Assembly: GCF_030144325.1 (NCBI RefSeq) | Contig: NZ_CP126307.1 | Location: 3,579,001 to 3,643,000, forward strand | Length of the DNA stretch: 64,000 bases | Source: Bosea vestrisii | GTDB lineage: Bacteria; Pseudomonadota; Alphaproteobacteria; Rhizobiales; Beijerinckiaceae | Direction of reading: 5' to 3' | In this document: in pieces, positions 43,465 through 51,725 of the stretch | Layout: every line of letters starts with the position of its first letter | How positions within the stretch are numbered: the first letter of the stretch is position 1 | Notes under the pieces: model-generated | Told to the model about the DNA's origin: nothing | What the model saw: the letters and a program-made list of their open reading frames with translations, nothing else | Databases searched by the model: none | Made by a program: the position numbers and the translations under genes

Positions 43465-44987
43465 GGTCGGCTTTCTTGGTCGAGGCGGTTGAAGTGCAGG
43501 ATGCGCGAGCGGTGGCCTGCGAGGCGCAGACTCCCATCCGGCTGCAGCCACAAGCAAGGCCGGTGCCGCCAGGGACCGTGCTTCAGGTCGGCCAGCGCCC
43601 GCCCGCCGGGCAATGGCGTCAGCCGGGTCTCCAGGCCGATCGTCCCGGCCCAGGGCCAGGATGCCGTGCCATCAGGGCGGATGGCGATCTCGACGCCGAG
43701 CCTGTCGTCGCGCCAACGCCCGATTAGGCGCTCGTCGAGCTTGATATCGGCCGGCACCGGCAGTAGGCGGCGGGCGACGCCGCCGATCGCCCCAGTGAGC
43801 GCGCCGTCCGCTTCTGCCCTGAGAGCAATCTCGAGATAGGCTGGCAGGCTGCGAAGCCCACCGTTGCCGTCCGAGACGAGCTTCTCGTACCCGCCCATGA
43901 AGCTGATCGCACCACCGGCGAACTCGGCCCAGGACGGTCCCTCTTCCGCTGCGTAGAGCCCAGCCGGGACAGTGTCGGGATCGCTGGGCAGTGCCTCGCC
44001 GGTCAGCGCCGCCAGCACACGCAGCGCCGGCCAGAGCGCATCCTCCTCGCGATTGGTCAGCACCACGACGCCGACACCCATGTCGGGGGCCATCAGCATG
44101 TGGTTGCGGTAGCCGGTCAGTGATCCGCCATGGCCGATGATCCTGATACCGCCGAGCCGGCTTGCGACCAGGCCGAGCCGGTAGCCGCTCTCGCTGCCAT
44201 CGGCGAACTGGCGCGGTGCGGCGAGCCGGTCGAGCAGCCCCGCATGAGAGCCGCGCCCGGCCATCAGGCCCGCCGCCCAGCGCGCCAAACCGGCCGCGCT
44301 GCCGGCCATGCCTCCCGAGGCCGAGAAGTTGAAGCCGTAGAAGCCGCGCCGCCAGCCTTGCCCGTCATGCCAGTAGCCGGTGGCGAGGCCGGGGACGACC
44401 TCGGTCTCGTCGGAGACGAAGCGGATCGGTAGCGCAGCCGGTGCCATCAATTCGTCGACCAGTTGCGCCGCGCCCTTCCCGGTCCGGCGCTCGAGAATCG
44501 CCTGCGCCAGCCGCCAGCCGGTGTTGGAATAAGCCATCTCGGTACCGGGCTCGGCATTGAGCCCGGGCAGGCGGCAGGCGGCGGCGAAAATCTCGCTGCT
44601 GGACAGGCTCGTGGTGAAGGGCGTGCCCAGCTGCCAGAGCGCCTCCATCATGTCAGGCAGCGCGCCGGTCATGTCGAGCGCCCGGCCAAGCGGGACGGCT
44701 CCCAGCGCCGCCGGCAGCTCCGGCAGGAAACTGCCGAGCGTCGCCTCCAGCGGCACGCCGTCGCGCAGCAGCAAGGCGGCGCAGATATGCTTGCTGATCG
44801 AGGCCAGCCGGTTCTGCGTGTCGGGGGTGAAGGGCAGGCGGTGCTCGATCACGGAAAAGCCGCCGCTGGCGCTCTCGCGCACGCCGTCGCGGTCGAACAG
44901 CACAATGGCTCCGCCAGGCCCGCCTTGCCGCGTCCAGGGTTCGGCGATCGCCTGCGCCTCGCTGCGCCCTTTTATCCAGTCGACCAT
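43461..44987 (-). CDS. D-aminopeptidase (DAP-like, serine beta-lactamase fold, family S12)
   Basis: 508-residue hydrolase resembling the D-stereospecific aminopeptidase of Ochrobactrum. The N-terminal catalytic domain has the S-x-x-K motif SISK (Ser63, Lys66), YSNTG (Tyr153) and GHGG (His286), a spacing close to that of DAP. Two beta domains follow (from about residue 330), also as in DAP. No signal peptide is seen at ATG 44987, so it is probably cytoplasmic. It removes N-terminal D-residues from peptides or amides. It overlaps the start of tandem binding protein 1 by four bases, tying peptide import to D-peptide cleavage. Confidence 0.85.
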   Translation of the reverse strand: MVDWIKGRSEAQAIAEPWTRQGGPGGAIVLFDRDGVRESASGGFSVIEHRLPFTPDTQNRLASISKHICAALLLRDGVPLEATLGSFLPELPAALGAVPLGRALDMTGALPDMMEALWQLGTPFTTSLSSSEIFAAACRLPGLNAEPGTEMAYSNTGWRLAQAILERRTGKGAAQLVDELMAPAALPIRFVSDETEVVPGLATGYWHDGQGWRRGFYGFNFSASGGMAGSAAGLARWAAGLMAGRGSHAGLLDRLAAPRQFADGSESGYRLGLVASRLGGIRIIGHGGSLTGYRNHMLMAPDMGVGVVVLTNREEDALWPALRVLAALTGEALPSDPDTVPAGLYAAEEGPSWAEFAGGAISFMGGYEKLVSDGNGGLRSLPAYLEIALRAEADGALTGAIGGVARRLLPVPADIKLDERLIGRWRDDRLGVEIAIRPDGTASWPWAGTIGLETRLTPLPGGRALADLKHGPWRHRPCLWLQPDGSLRLAGHRSRILHFNRLDQESRP

Positions 44988-45215
44988 GCGCGTCTGCTCT
45001 CCGGCGATCCGTCCCGGATGGAACTGTCGCGGATGTAGGGGCGATTAGGCAATCCTCTGGCCATGCATCGGTGTCTGGCCCGCTCGTCATGAAAGCGGCA
45101 CAATCGCTGGTCGATGCTGTCGCAGGCGTGCCCGCGCGGCGGCGTGCTGGACCGCATCCCGACTCTGTCGGAGACTGCGGATTTCATGAAGAGATATTGA
45201 GGAGGCGGATTGAGC

Positions 45216-45527
45216 ATGAGACGCGCATTTATTGTCGCCGCAGCTATTGGCCTTGCCGGTATCGTAGCGGGCTGCTCGCAGCCTCAGCGCTTCGGAGCCC
45301 CGCCTCCCGGTCTTGCACCCAGCGGCGGCGCGGCGGCCAAGCGAATCGCCAGCGATGGCGCCGGAGGTCTGCAGCTGCCGGACGGGACTCGTGTCCAGAC
45401 CGACGCGACCGGCGGCTTCTCCCTGCCCAACGGCGCCTATGTCCGGCGTGATCGCTCGGGCGCGCTCAATCTGCCGAACGGTTCACGCTGCGTGCCCGAT
45501 GGCCAGGCCGGTTACGTCTGCCCATAA
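45216..45527 (+). CDS. Small lipoprotein, unknown function
   Basis: 103 residues. Lipoprotein signal MRRAFIVAAAIGLAGIVAGC (lipobox AGIVAGC, modified Cys about residue 20). The mature part has a repeated pattern of about 20 residues: LQLPDGTRVQTDATGG, FSLPNGAYVRRDRSG, LNLPNGSRCVPDGQAG, that is (L/F)-x-L-P-(N/D)-G three times. Possible starts are ATG 45216 or TTG 45210; GGAGG at 45201-45205 could serve either. It is monocistronic and convergent with the kinase gene, 12 bases between stops. Confidence 0.65.
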   Translation: MRRAFIVAAAIGLAGIVAGCSQPQRFGAPPPGLAPSGGAAAKRIASDGAGGLQLPDGTRVQTDATGGFSLPNGAYVRRDRSGALNLPNGSRCVPDGQAGYVCP

Positions 45528-45539
45528 GCTCGGGCCGGC

Positions 45540-46826
45540 TCAGCCGGTTTCGGCAACGCGATTGAAGAAGTCGGGCGTGCCCATCTGGCCGCCCTTCAGG
45601 ACGATATCGAGGCCGTCGAGCCTGGGATCGTCGCTATGGGCGCGGCAGAGCGGCGCGCCGGGTGTGCAAGGGGAGCGGTAGGACAGCCCCCAGAGATCGA
45701 GCGCGCGGATCGCCAGCGTCGAGGTGTCGCCGCCGGCGACGACCAGCCGCACGATCCGCGCCTCTTTCATGATCGCGCGCAGCAGCGCGCCGGTCGAAGC
45801 TGCGACCTTGCCGGTCTCGGCCGGTGCGCCAGCCGGCTTGTCGGTGATCAGCATGACATTGCGCTCGGCCAGGCCGGCGAGCGCCTCGCGACGGAGTGCG
45901 TCGAGATAAGCGGGTTCGCCGATCAGTCGCGCCGGATCGATCGCGAGCATCTGATAGCTCGATGCGTTCTCGACCTGAACGCGGGTGACCGGCGAAAGGC
46001 TGCCGACGAGAGCGAGCAGATTGCCCCCGGAGACAGGCCGGGGGAGTTTCGGCATCGCGGCCTGCTCAGCCCGCGGGAAGCCGGCGAAGGCCTGCGCGAC
46101 CGAACTCGGGCCGATCGCCAGCATAGGCCCGGCCATCATGTGCTCGCGCAGCAGAGTGCCGATCGCCGCCAGATCCGAGGGGCGCGAGACGTCGAAGAGC
46201 ACGGCGTCGGGCTGCGCCGCCAGCGCCGTGTCCAATGCCGAGCCGGCCCCGTGGCTCTCGTGACTGCGATAGTCGACCAGGGCGACACGCTCCAGCCCCT
46301 GTGCCGCCAGATGCCGGCGCAGATCGGCCTCTCCCATCGGCGTCACCGGATGGACGCTCATGGTCGGATGGCGGTCGATGCGGTGGACGCTGCCGCCCGC
46401 CCCGGCTGCGGCGAAGAGATTGCCGAAAAGGCAGTAGCGCCCGAGATTGGGCTGGCCGCCAATCACCGGCAGCAGCGGATTGGGGAAATGAGGCCGCAAG
46501 GCGCGCGCCGCAGCGCCGAAGCTGCCGATCCCTGGCGCGCTGTCGAAAGTCGAGCAGCACTTGTAGTGCAGCAGCGAGATGCCGAGCTTGGCGAAGAAGC
46601 GCCCGGCCTTGTCCAGCTCCCGCGCCATCGCCTCCGGCGGCATCGCCCGCGTCGCGCCGGCGATGCCGACGGCATCGAGCGGCCCGGCGCTGGCGAGTTG
46701 TCCGGCTGTCGGAATGCGCAGGAAGAGCAAGGCGCGCTGGCCGGCTTCCGCCAATGTGGCGAGCGTATCGGTGGCGCCGGTGAAATCGTCGCCATACCAG
46801 CCGTAACGGGGCCCCGCTTCCGCCAT
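45540..46826 (-). CDS. Four-carbon acid sugar kinase family (DUF1537), OiaK-like
   Basis: 428-residue kinase of the DUF1537/OtnK group, which phosphorylates four- and five-carbon sugar acids or their oxo forms. N-terminal YGWYGDDFTGATDTLATLAEAG is the substrate domain hallmark; C-terminal VVAGGDTSTLAIRALDLWG and LKGGQMGTPDFF form the nucleotide-binding domain. It begins two bases after the stop of the RuBisCO-like gene. A DUF1537 kinase beside a RuBisCO-like protein is the pairing known for 3-oxo-isoapionate kinase (OiaK) and OiaX in apionate/isoapionate breakdown. That assignment is by family and neighbours, not by active-site proof. Confidence 0.75.
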   Translation of the reverse strand: MAEAGPRYGWYGDDFTGATDTLATLAEAGQRALLFLRIPTAGQLASAGPLDAVGIAGATRAMPPEAMARELDKAGRFFAKLGISLLHYKCCSTFDSAPGIGSFGAAARALRPHFPNPLLPVIGGQPNLGRYCLFGNLFAAAGAGGSVHRIDRHPTMSVHPVTPMGEADLRRHLAAQGLERVALVDYRSHESHGAGSALDTALAAQPDAVLFDVSRPSDLAAIGTLLREHMMAGPMLAIGPSSVAQAFAGFPRAEQAAMPKLPRPVSGGNLLALVGSLSPVTRVQVENASSYQMLAIDPARLIGEPAYLDALRREALAGLAERNVMLITDKPAGAPAETGKVAASTGALLRAIMKEARIVRLVVAGGDTSTLAIRALDLWGLSYRSPCTPGAPLCRAHSDDPRLDGLDIVLKGGQMGTPDFFNRVAETG

Positions 46827-46828
46827 GC

Positions 46829-48103
46829 TCAGCCGCTGCCCTTGCCGAAGAAGGCGAGCGCTTGGGCGAGCTCGTCATGGCTCTTCGCGGCGTCGGCAAC
46901 CGGCACGCCGGCCGCGACGGCCTCCCAGGCCTGGCGGATGCTGGCGACGCCGGCCGACGGCCCGCCGGGATGGGCGAGGATGCCGCCACCCGCCATGAAC
47001 AGCAGGTCGTCATGGCCGAGCGCATCCCAGGTCGGCTGCGCCGTGCCGGCCCACTGCCCGGAGGAGAAGGCCGGCAGGACGCGATCATCGATGCCCTCCG
47101 CTAGCGGCGTCACGCAATTCCTCGCGGAGGTCACGACCTCCTCGTCCTCCTGCGCGAACTTGCCCTGCAAACCATGCACATGCATGTGATCGACGCCGGT
47201 GAGCCGCCACAGAGTCTGGTAGGCCTGGAAGCCGATGCCGAGCAACGGATGGCGCGAGAGCGCACCGAAACCGTTGCGATGGCCGTGCAAAGCAAGGCTG
47301 GTCGAGCGGCGCAGGGTCTCGACCGCCGAGAACCCGCACCAGTTGAGGCTGACCATGACGCAGTTGCCGCCCTCGCGCTCGACCAGTTCGGCATGGCGGC
47401 GCATCTGGTCGGTTTCGGCCGTGATGTTGAAGGCGACCATAACCGCCTTGCCGGTGCGGTCCTGGTGGCGCCGCACCGCCGCCATGACGGCGGGCACGCG
47501 CTGGGCCAGCGGCGCATGCACCGGGTCGGCGCAGATCTCGTCGTCCTTGATGAAGTCGAGCCCGGCCGCGCAGAGCTTGCCGACCAGTTCGGCGGTCTCA
47601 TAGGGGCGCAGGCCGACATTGGGCTTGATGATCGAGCCGATAATCGGGCCATCGGCTACCCCGGTGAGCCGGCGGGTGCCGGCGATGCCGCGCGTCGGCA
47701 GCGGGAACAGGCGGCGATACGAAGCCGGCAAAGCCATGCTCTCGAGCCGGAGGCCGGTGACCTCACCGAGATCGAACAGGTTGCCGGCGACGATCGAGGC
47801 GAGCGTCGGCAGGTTGGCCCCGACATTGTCGACCGGGAAGGAGAGCGTGATCCGGGCGCGGCGCCATGGCCCAGAAACACCCTTCCGTGTCAGCCAGGCA
47901 TTGGGCAGGCTCGGCTCGGCGGCGCTTTCCAGTTCCTCGACCGCGGTGACGACGGCGCGGGTGCGGTCGCGTAACTCATCGGTCTCGCCGGCAACGCGGG
48001 TGAAGGTGCCGCTCGACTGCTCGCCGGCCATGACATCGGCGACCTTGCGAGGGTCGAGCGGCGTCTCGATCAGGTAAGTTGCTGTAAAGCGTTCGGTCGC
48101 CAT
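46829..48103 (-). CDS. RuBisCO-like protein (form IV), OiaX-like
   Basis: 424-residue member of the RuBisCO large-subunit superfamily. Catalytic-type residues are kept: Lys160 in SIIKPNVGL (RuBisCO Lys175), Lys186-Asp188-Glu189 in LDFIKDDE (carbamate Lys and metal ligands 201/203/204), His273 in LHGHRNG, Lys315 in GLQGKFAQ (loop-6 Lys334), and the phosphate-binding AGGGILAHPGG. Changes such as Asn for Lys177 argue against true carboxylase. With the kinase next door the best fit is 3-oxo-isoapionate-4-phosphate transcarboxylase/hydrolase (OiaX). MtnW-type enolases are an alternative, but no methionine-salvage genes are near. Six bases after the VOC gene, in a TRAP-transporter operon. Confidence 0.85.
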   Translation of the reverse strand: MATERFTATYLIETPLDPRKVADVMAGEQSSGTFTRVAGETDELRDRTRAVVTAVEELESAAEPSLPNAWLTRKGVSGPWRRARITLSFPVDNVGANLPTLASIVAGNLFDLGEVTGLRLESMALPASYRRLFPLPTRGIAGTRRLTGVADGPIIGSIIKPNVGLRPYETAELVGKLCAAGLDFIKDDEICADPVHAPLAQRVPAVMAAVRRHQDRTGKAVMVAFNITAETDQMRRHAELVEREGGNCVMVSLNWCGFSAVETLRRSTSLALHGHRNGFGALSRHPLLGIGFQAYQTLWRLTGVDHMHVHGLQGKFAQEDEEVVTSARNCVTPLAEGIDDRVLPAFSSGQWAGTAQPTWDALGHDDLLFMAGGGILAHPGGPSAGVASIRQAWEAVAAGVPVADAAKSHDELAQALAFFGKGSG

Positions 48104-48109
48104 GGTCGT

Positions 48110-48649
48110 TCAGAGCTTGCTGAGGTCAGGGAAAGGGCGGACCGGATCCTTGCCGTCCCAGCTCTCGCCCGCCTCGCGGATCAGCCGGAACATCTCGCCC
48201 TTGGGGCCGGCGACCTCGGAGAGCTCGATCACCGTGCCGGGATGGTAGTGGGTGTCGAAATAGATGAAGCGGCCGCGTTCGCCGACCTCGCCCGACATCA
48301 CCGGCTTGAAGCCCTCGGCCAGCAGCCGCTCAAGGTCGGCATCGTAATCCGAGGTCCAGTAGGCGACATGCTGCAGGCCGCTATGGCCGGCATCGGTGAA
48401 GTCCTTGTACATGGACGGCACTGCGTTGCGGCACTGGATCAGCTCGATCTGCAGCGGACCGGAGTTGGCCAGCGCTACCGAGTTATGCGGCTCGTAGGTT
48501 TCGCCCTTGTAGCGGTAGTTTTTGATCGGGACCTTGGGATTGTAGAAGAACGGTCCGACACCGAGAACCCGGCTCCAATAATCCATCGCCGCCTCGATAT
48601 CGGGGACGACATAGCCGGCCTGACGGATCTGGCCAAAGTAGCGGCTCAT
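48110..48649 (-). CDS. VOC-superfamily (glyoxalase-fold) protein
   Basis: 179 residues with two beta-alpha-beta-beta-beta units. The first begins GQIRQAGYVVPDIEAAMDYWSRVLGVGPFF; the second contains GLQHVAYWTSDYDADLERLLAEGFKPV and ends FIYFDTHYHPGTVIELSEV. His in LQHVAY and Glu in VIELSE are the usual metal ligands of this fold. ATG 48649 begins the domain exactly, 35 bases after the TRAP permease stop. VOC enzymes include lyases, epimerases and dioxygenases. I know of no fixed VOC member in the isoapionate pathway, so its place here is open; an isomerase or epimerase preparing the RuBisCO-like enzyme's substrate is one idea. Confidence 0.8.
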   Translation of the reverse strand: MSRYFGQIRQAGYVVPDIEAAMDYWSRVLGVGPFFYNPKVPIKNYRYKGETYEPHNSVALANSGPLQIELIQCRNAVPSMYKDFTDAGHSGLQHVAYWTSDYDADLERLLAEGFKPVMSGEVGERGRFIYFDTHYHPGTVIELSEVAGPKGEMFRLIREAGESWDGKDPVRPFPDLSKL

Positions 48650-48684
48650 GGTGGTGCTTTCCTGCGAAGGTCGATGGTTCAGCG

Positions 48685-50562
48685 CTAGAGGAAGCCGATG
48701 GAGATCCACGGCACGGCGGCGACGATGACGAGGCCGATCAAAAGGGCGGCGATATAGGCCCAGATGTATTTCAGCCCCTCGTCGGGATTGATCTTCGAGA
48801 TCGCGCAGGCGCCGTAATAGCCGACGCCGAAGGGCGGTGCGAAGAGGCCGATGCCCATCGCGAAGATCACGACCATGGCATAGTGCACCTCGTGCACGCC
48901 GATCTGCTTGGCGATCGGGAAGAGCAGCGGCCCGAACAGCACGATCGCCGGGATGCCCTCGAGCACGCTGCCGAGGATGACGAAGGCGACGATCGAGATG
49001 GCGAGGAAGCCCCATGTGCCGCCCGGCACCGCCGCCATGATCTTGGCGAGATCCTGCGAGAAGCCCGATTGCGTCAGACCCCAGGCCATCGCGGTGGCGC
49101 AGCCGATGATGAAGATGATCGCGCCGGTGAGCGAGGCGGTGTCGACCAGCATGCCCTTGAGCCGGCGCCAATCGAATTGCCGGTAGATCAGCAGGCCGGC
49201 CAGCACCGCATAGGCGATGCCGATGGTCGAGACCTCGGTCGCGGTAGCGACGCCCTCGACGACCGCGGCGCGGATGACGAAGGGCAGGGCGATGGCCGGC
49301 AGCGCGATCAGGCAGAGCTTGCCGATCTCGCGCTTCGAATACTTGGTGACGTGGCTGAGGTCCTCGGCCCGGTTCCGCCACCAGACGACGAAGCAGAGCG
49401 CGATGCCGAGCGCGACCGCCGGCAGCATGCCACCGGTGAATAGCGCCGCGATCGAGACGCCGGTGACCGAGCCGATGGTGATCAGCACGATCGAGGGCGG
49501 GATCGTCTCGGTTTGCGCGCCGGTCGCCGAAAGCAGCGCGACGAGGTCGCCGGGTTTGGCGCCCCGCTTCTGCATCTCCGGGAACAGCACCGGAGCGATC
49601 GCGGCCATGTCGGCGATCTTCGAGCCGGAGATGCCGGAGACCAGGTACATCGCGCCGATCAGCACATAGGACAGGCCGCCACGGACATGGCCGAGCAGCG
49701 AGGCCAGGAACTGGATCATGGCGCGCGCCATGCCGGTCATCTCGATCAACGCGCCCAGGAAGATGAAGAGCGGCACGGCGAGCAGGATGAGATGGCTCAT
49801 GCCCTCGTCGAGCCGGCCGACCATGACGACCATCGGCGTCGAGGTCGTCAGCGAGAGATAGCCGAAGGTGGCGAGCGCAAAGGAGAAGGCGATCGGCACG
49901 CCGGCGAAGACGTTGGCCGCGACGATGCCGACGAAGAAGATCACCAGGTTGAGCTTGCCGAGCGGCTTCAGCACGGGCCCGATCAGCCAGAACAGGATGA
50001 CGAGAGCCGCCGTGACGCCAGCGGCGAGGAGGACGGGCTTCCAGGAGCCGAAGCGCAGCAGCCGGCAAAAGGCGGCGAACAGCATCAGGACGATGCCGAT
50101 CGGCAGCGCTGCGGCCCGCCAGGAATTGGCGATCTCCAGCGCGGGGGTGACGATGAAGCGCTCGTCCTCGGCATAGTCGAGCGCCTCGGGCAGGATCATC
50201 ACCAGGAAGGCGATCGCCGCGGTGATGGCGAGCGCTTCGAGCACGGCGCGGGTCTGCGGGCCGACGCGGGTGACGAGGCCGGTCATGCGCATATGCTCGC
50301 CGCGGCGCAGGGCCACGACCGCACCAAGCATGGAGAGCCAGAGGAACAGGATCGAGGCGAGCTCGTCCGACCAGACCAGCGGGGCGTGAAAGACGTAGCG
50401 GGCGACGACACCCGCTCCGAGGATGATGATCTCGGCGAGGACGAGCACGGCGACGACGAGCTCGATCACCGCCCCGACGGAGCGGTCGAGCCTGTCCGCG
50501 AGGCGACCGAGGCCGGTTGCCGGCATCGGCTGCGCCGGCAGAGTGGCGATGTGCCCGTCCAT
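48685..50562 (-). CDS. TRAP transporter permease, fused small and large subunits (DctQM)
   Basis: 625-residue inner-membrane protein of a sodium-coupled TRAP importer. Residues about 1-180 are DctQ: four helices with VARYVFHAPLVWSDELASILFLWLSMLGA and RRGEHMRMTG. The rest is DctM: FAGVPIAFSFALATFGYLSL, LAVPLFIFLGALIEMTGMARAMIQFLASLLGHVRGGLSYVLIGAMYLVSGISGSKIADMAA, and GLFAPPFGVGYYGACAI. Fused QM forms are known and common. It lies 33 bases after dctP and before the VOC gene. Context suggests a branched or linear C4-C5 sugar acid as substrate. Confidence 0.95.
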   Translation of the reverse strand: MDGHIATLPAQPMPATGLGRLADRLDRSVGAVIELVVAVLVLAEIIILGAGVVARYVFHAPLVWSDELASILFLWLSMLGAVVALRRGEHMRMTGLVTRVGPQTRAVLEALAITAAIAFLVMILPEALDYAEDERFIVTPALEIANSWRAAALPIGIVLMLFAAFCRLLRFGSWKPVLLAAGVTAALVILFWLIGPVLKPLGKLNLVIFFVGIVAANVFAGVPIAFSFALATFGYLSLTTSTPMVVMVGRLDEGMSHLILLAVPLFIFLGALIEMTGMARAMIQFLASLLGHVRGGLSYVLIGAMYLVSGISGSKIADMAAIAPVLFPEMQKRGAKPGDLVALLSATGAQTETIPPSIVLITIGSVTGVSIAALFTGGMLPAVALGIALCFVVWWRNRAEDLSHVTKYSKREIGKLCLIALPAIALPFVIRAAVVEGVATATEVSTIGIAYAVLAGLLIYRQFDWRRLKGMLVDTASLTGAIIFIIGCATAMAWGLTQSGFSQDLAKIMAAVPGGTWGFLAISIVAFVILGSVLEGIPAIVLFGPLLFPIAKQIGVHEVHYAMVVIFAMGIGLFAPPFGVGYYGACAISKINPDEGLKYIWAYIAALLIGLVIVAAVPWISIGFL

Positions 50563-50595
50563 GGCTGATCCCTTGCTTCCAGCGCCGCGGCAGGC

Positions 50596-51618
50596 TCAGG
50601 CGAGCTTGCCCGCAGTGCCTTCCAGCAGGGTCCAGGCATCGGCGCCGAAGCGCTCCTGCCATTCCTTGTAGAAGCCGCTTTCGCGCAGCTTCGCCTGGAA
50701 GCTGTCGGACTTGGCGCTATTGAAGGCAAGGCCCTTCGAGGTGAGTTCGCCCTGGAGGCTCTCGTTCAGCTTGCGCACGTCTTCGCGCTGCTGGAGGCCT
50801 GCCTCGTTGAAGGCGCGCGAGACGATCGCCTTCACATCCTCAGGCAGGTTGCGCCAGGAACGGCCGTTGAAGACGAAGTGATAGCCGTCCCAGCTGTGAT
50901 TGGTGTTGGAGCAGAATTTCTGCACCTCGTACAACTTGGCGGTCTGGACGATGGCGAGCGGGTTTTCCTGCGCATCGACGACCTTGGTCTGCAAGGCCGA
51001 GTAGACTTCGCTGAACTGCAGGCTCGCGGGTGTGGCGCCGAGCGCCTTGAACAGCGCGATGCCCATCGGGCTGACCGGTACGCGGATCTTGAGCCCGGAG
51101 AGATCGGCCGCGGAGGCGATCGGGCGCGTGCTCGTGGTGATCTGGCGGAAGCCGTTGTCCCACATCTTCTCGAACGTATGCAGGCCGACCTTGGCGAAGC
51201 CGGCGCGGATCAGATTGCCGAGCGGCCCGTCCACGGCCTGCCAGACCTGGTCATAGCTGTTGAAGGCGAAGCCGACGCCGGTGATGGCGCTGACCGGCGC
51301 GAGCGTCGCGATGACCAGCGTACCGGCATTGAAGATGTCGATGCCGCCGCTGCGCACCTGCGACAGCATGTCGGTGTCGCCGCCCAGCTGGTTGTTCGGG
51401 AAGATCTTGACCTCGACGCGGCCATTGCTCTCCCGTGCGATCCGTTCGGCCGCCTCGGCAGCGCGGATGTTCAAGGGGTGGCTGAGCGGCAGGTTGTTGC
51501 CGAACTTCAGAGAGATCTCAGCAGCCCGTGCCGGGCGCGGCAGGCCCACGATCAACCCGGCCGCGGCCGGAGCCAGGGACAGGTTTGTTAGGAATCGGCG
51601 ACGCGTCGTCAGTGTCAT
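50596..51618 (-). CDS. TRAP transporter substrate-binding protein DctP
   Basis: 340-residue periplasmic receptor. ATG 51618 has GGAGG nine bases upstream and starts a twin-arginine signal (TTRRRFLTNLSLAPAAAGLI...RARA). DctP features: LKFGNNLPLSHPLNIRAAEAAERI, GRVEVKIFPNNQLGGDTDMLSQVRSGGIDIFNAG, LSGLKIRVPVSPMGIALFKALGATPASLQFSEVYSALQTKVVDAQENPLAIV. The Arg in KIRVP is the usual carboxylate-binding residue, so the ligand is probably an organic acid. It precedes the fused permease by 33 bases and follows the SDR gene. Confidence 0.92.
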   Translation of the reverse strand: MTLTTRRRFLTNLSLAPAAAGLIVGLPRPARAAEISLKFGNNLPLSHPLNIRAAEAAERIARESNGRVEVKIFPNNQLGGDTDMLSQVRSGGIDIFNAGTLVIATLAPVSAITGVGFAFNSYDQVWQAVDGPLGNLIRAGFAKVGLHTFEKMWDNGFRQITTSTRPIASAADLSGLKIRVPVSPMGIALFKALGATPASLQFSEVYSALQTKVVDAQENPLAIVQTAKLYEVQKFCSNTNHSWDGYHFVFNGRSWRNLPEDVKAIVSRAFNEAGLQQREDVRKLNESLQGELTSKGLAFNSAKSDSFQAKLRESGFYKEWQERFGADAWTLLEGTAGKLA

Positions 51619-51725
51619 GGACGTTCCCTCCGTTTTGTTGCCTTGCCCGGCAACCATTGGAATTTGGTGTCTGTCTTCTCAGGCCGACCGAACAGGCTGG
51701 CCCGCCTCATCTCCGGCCCTGTTGT

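Noticed and set aside
41875..43839. 654-codon open frame opposite the tandem binding-protein gene
   Set aside because: Composition is that of an antisense shadow; the binding protein on the other strand has signal peptide and family motifs.
45528..45545. CCGGCT/AGCCGG element between convergent lipoprotein and kinase genes as a bidirectional terminator
   Set aside because: The loop would be one base, and the realistic stem is only about four base pairs.
46829..48103. Assignment as a CO2-fixing RuBisCO large subunit
   Set aside because: No cbbS, phosphoribulokinase or other Calvin genes, a changed Lys177 position and catabolic context point to a form IV RuBisCO-like protein.
48650..50662. 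Very long open frame on the minus strand running through the TRAP permease and ending as the VOC gene
   Set aside because: Outside the VOC part the translation is Arg-rich and lacks any domain, while the other frame encodes a textbook DctQM; GC-rich codon bias leaves the shadow frame free of stops.
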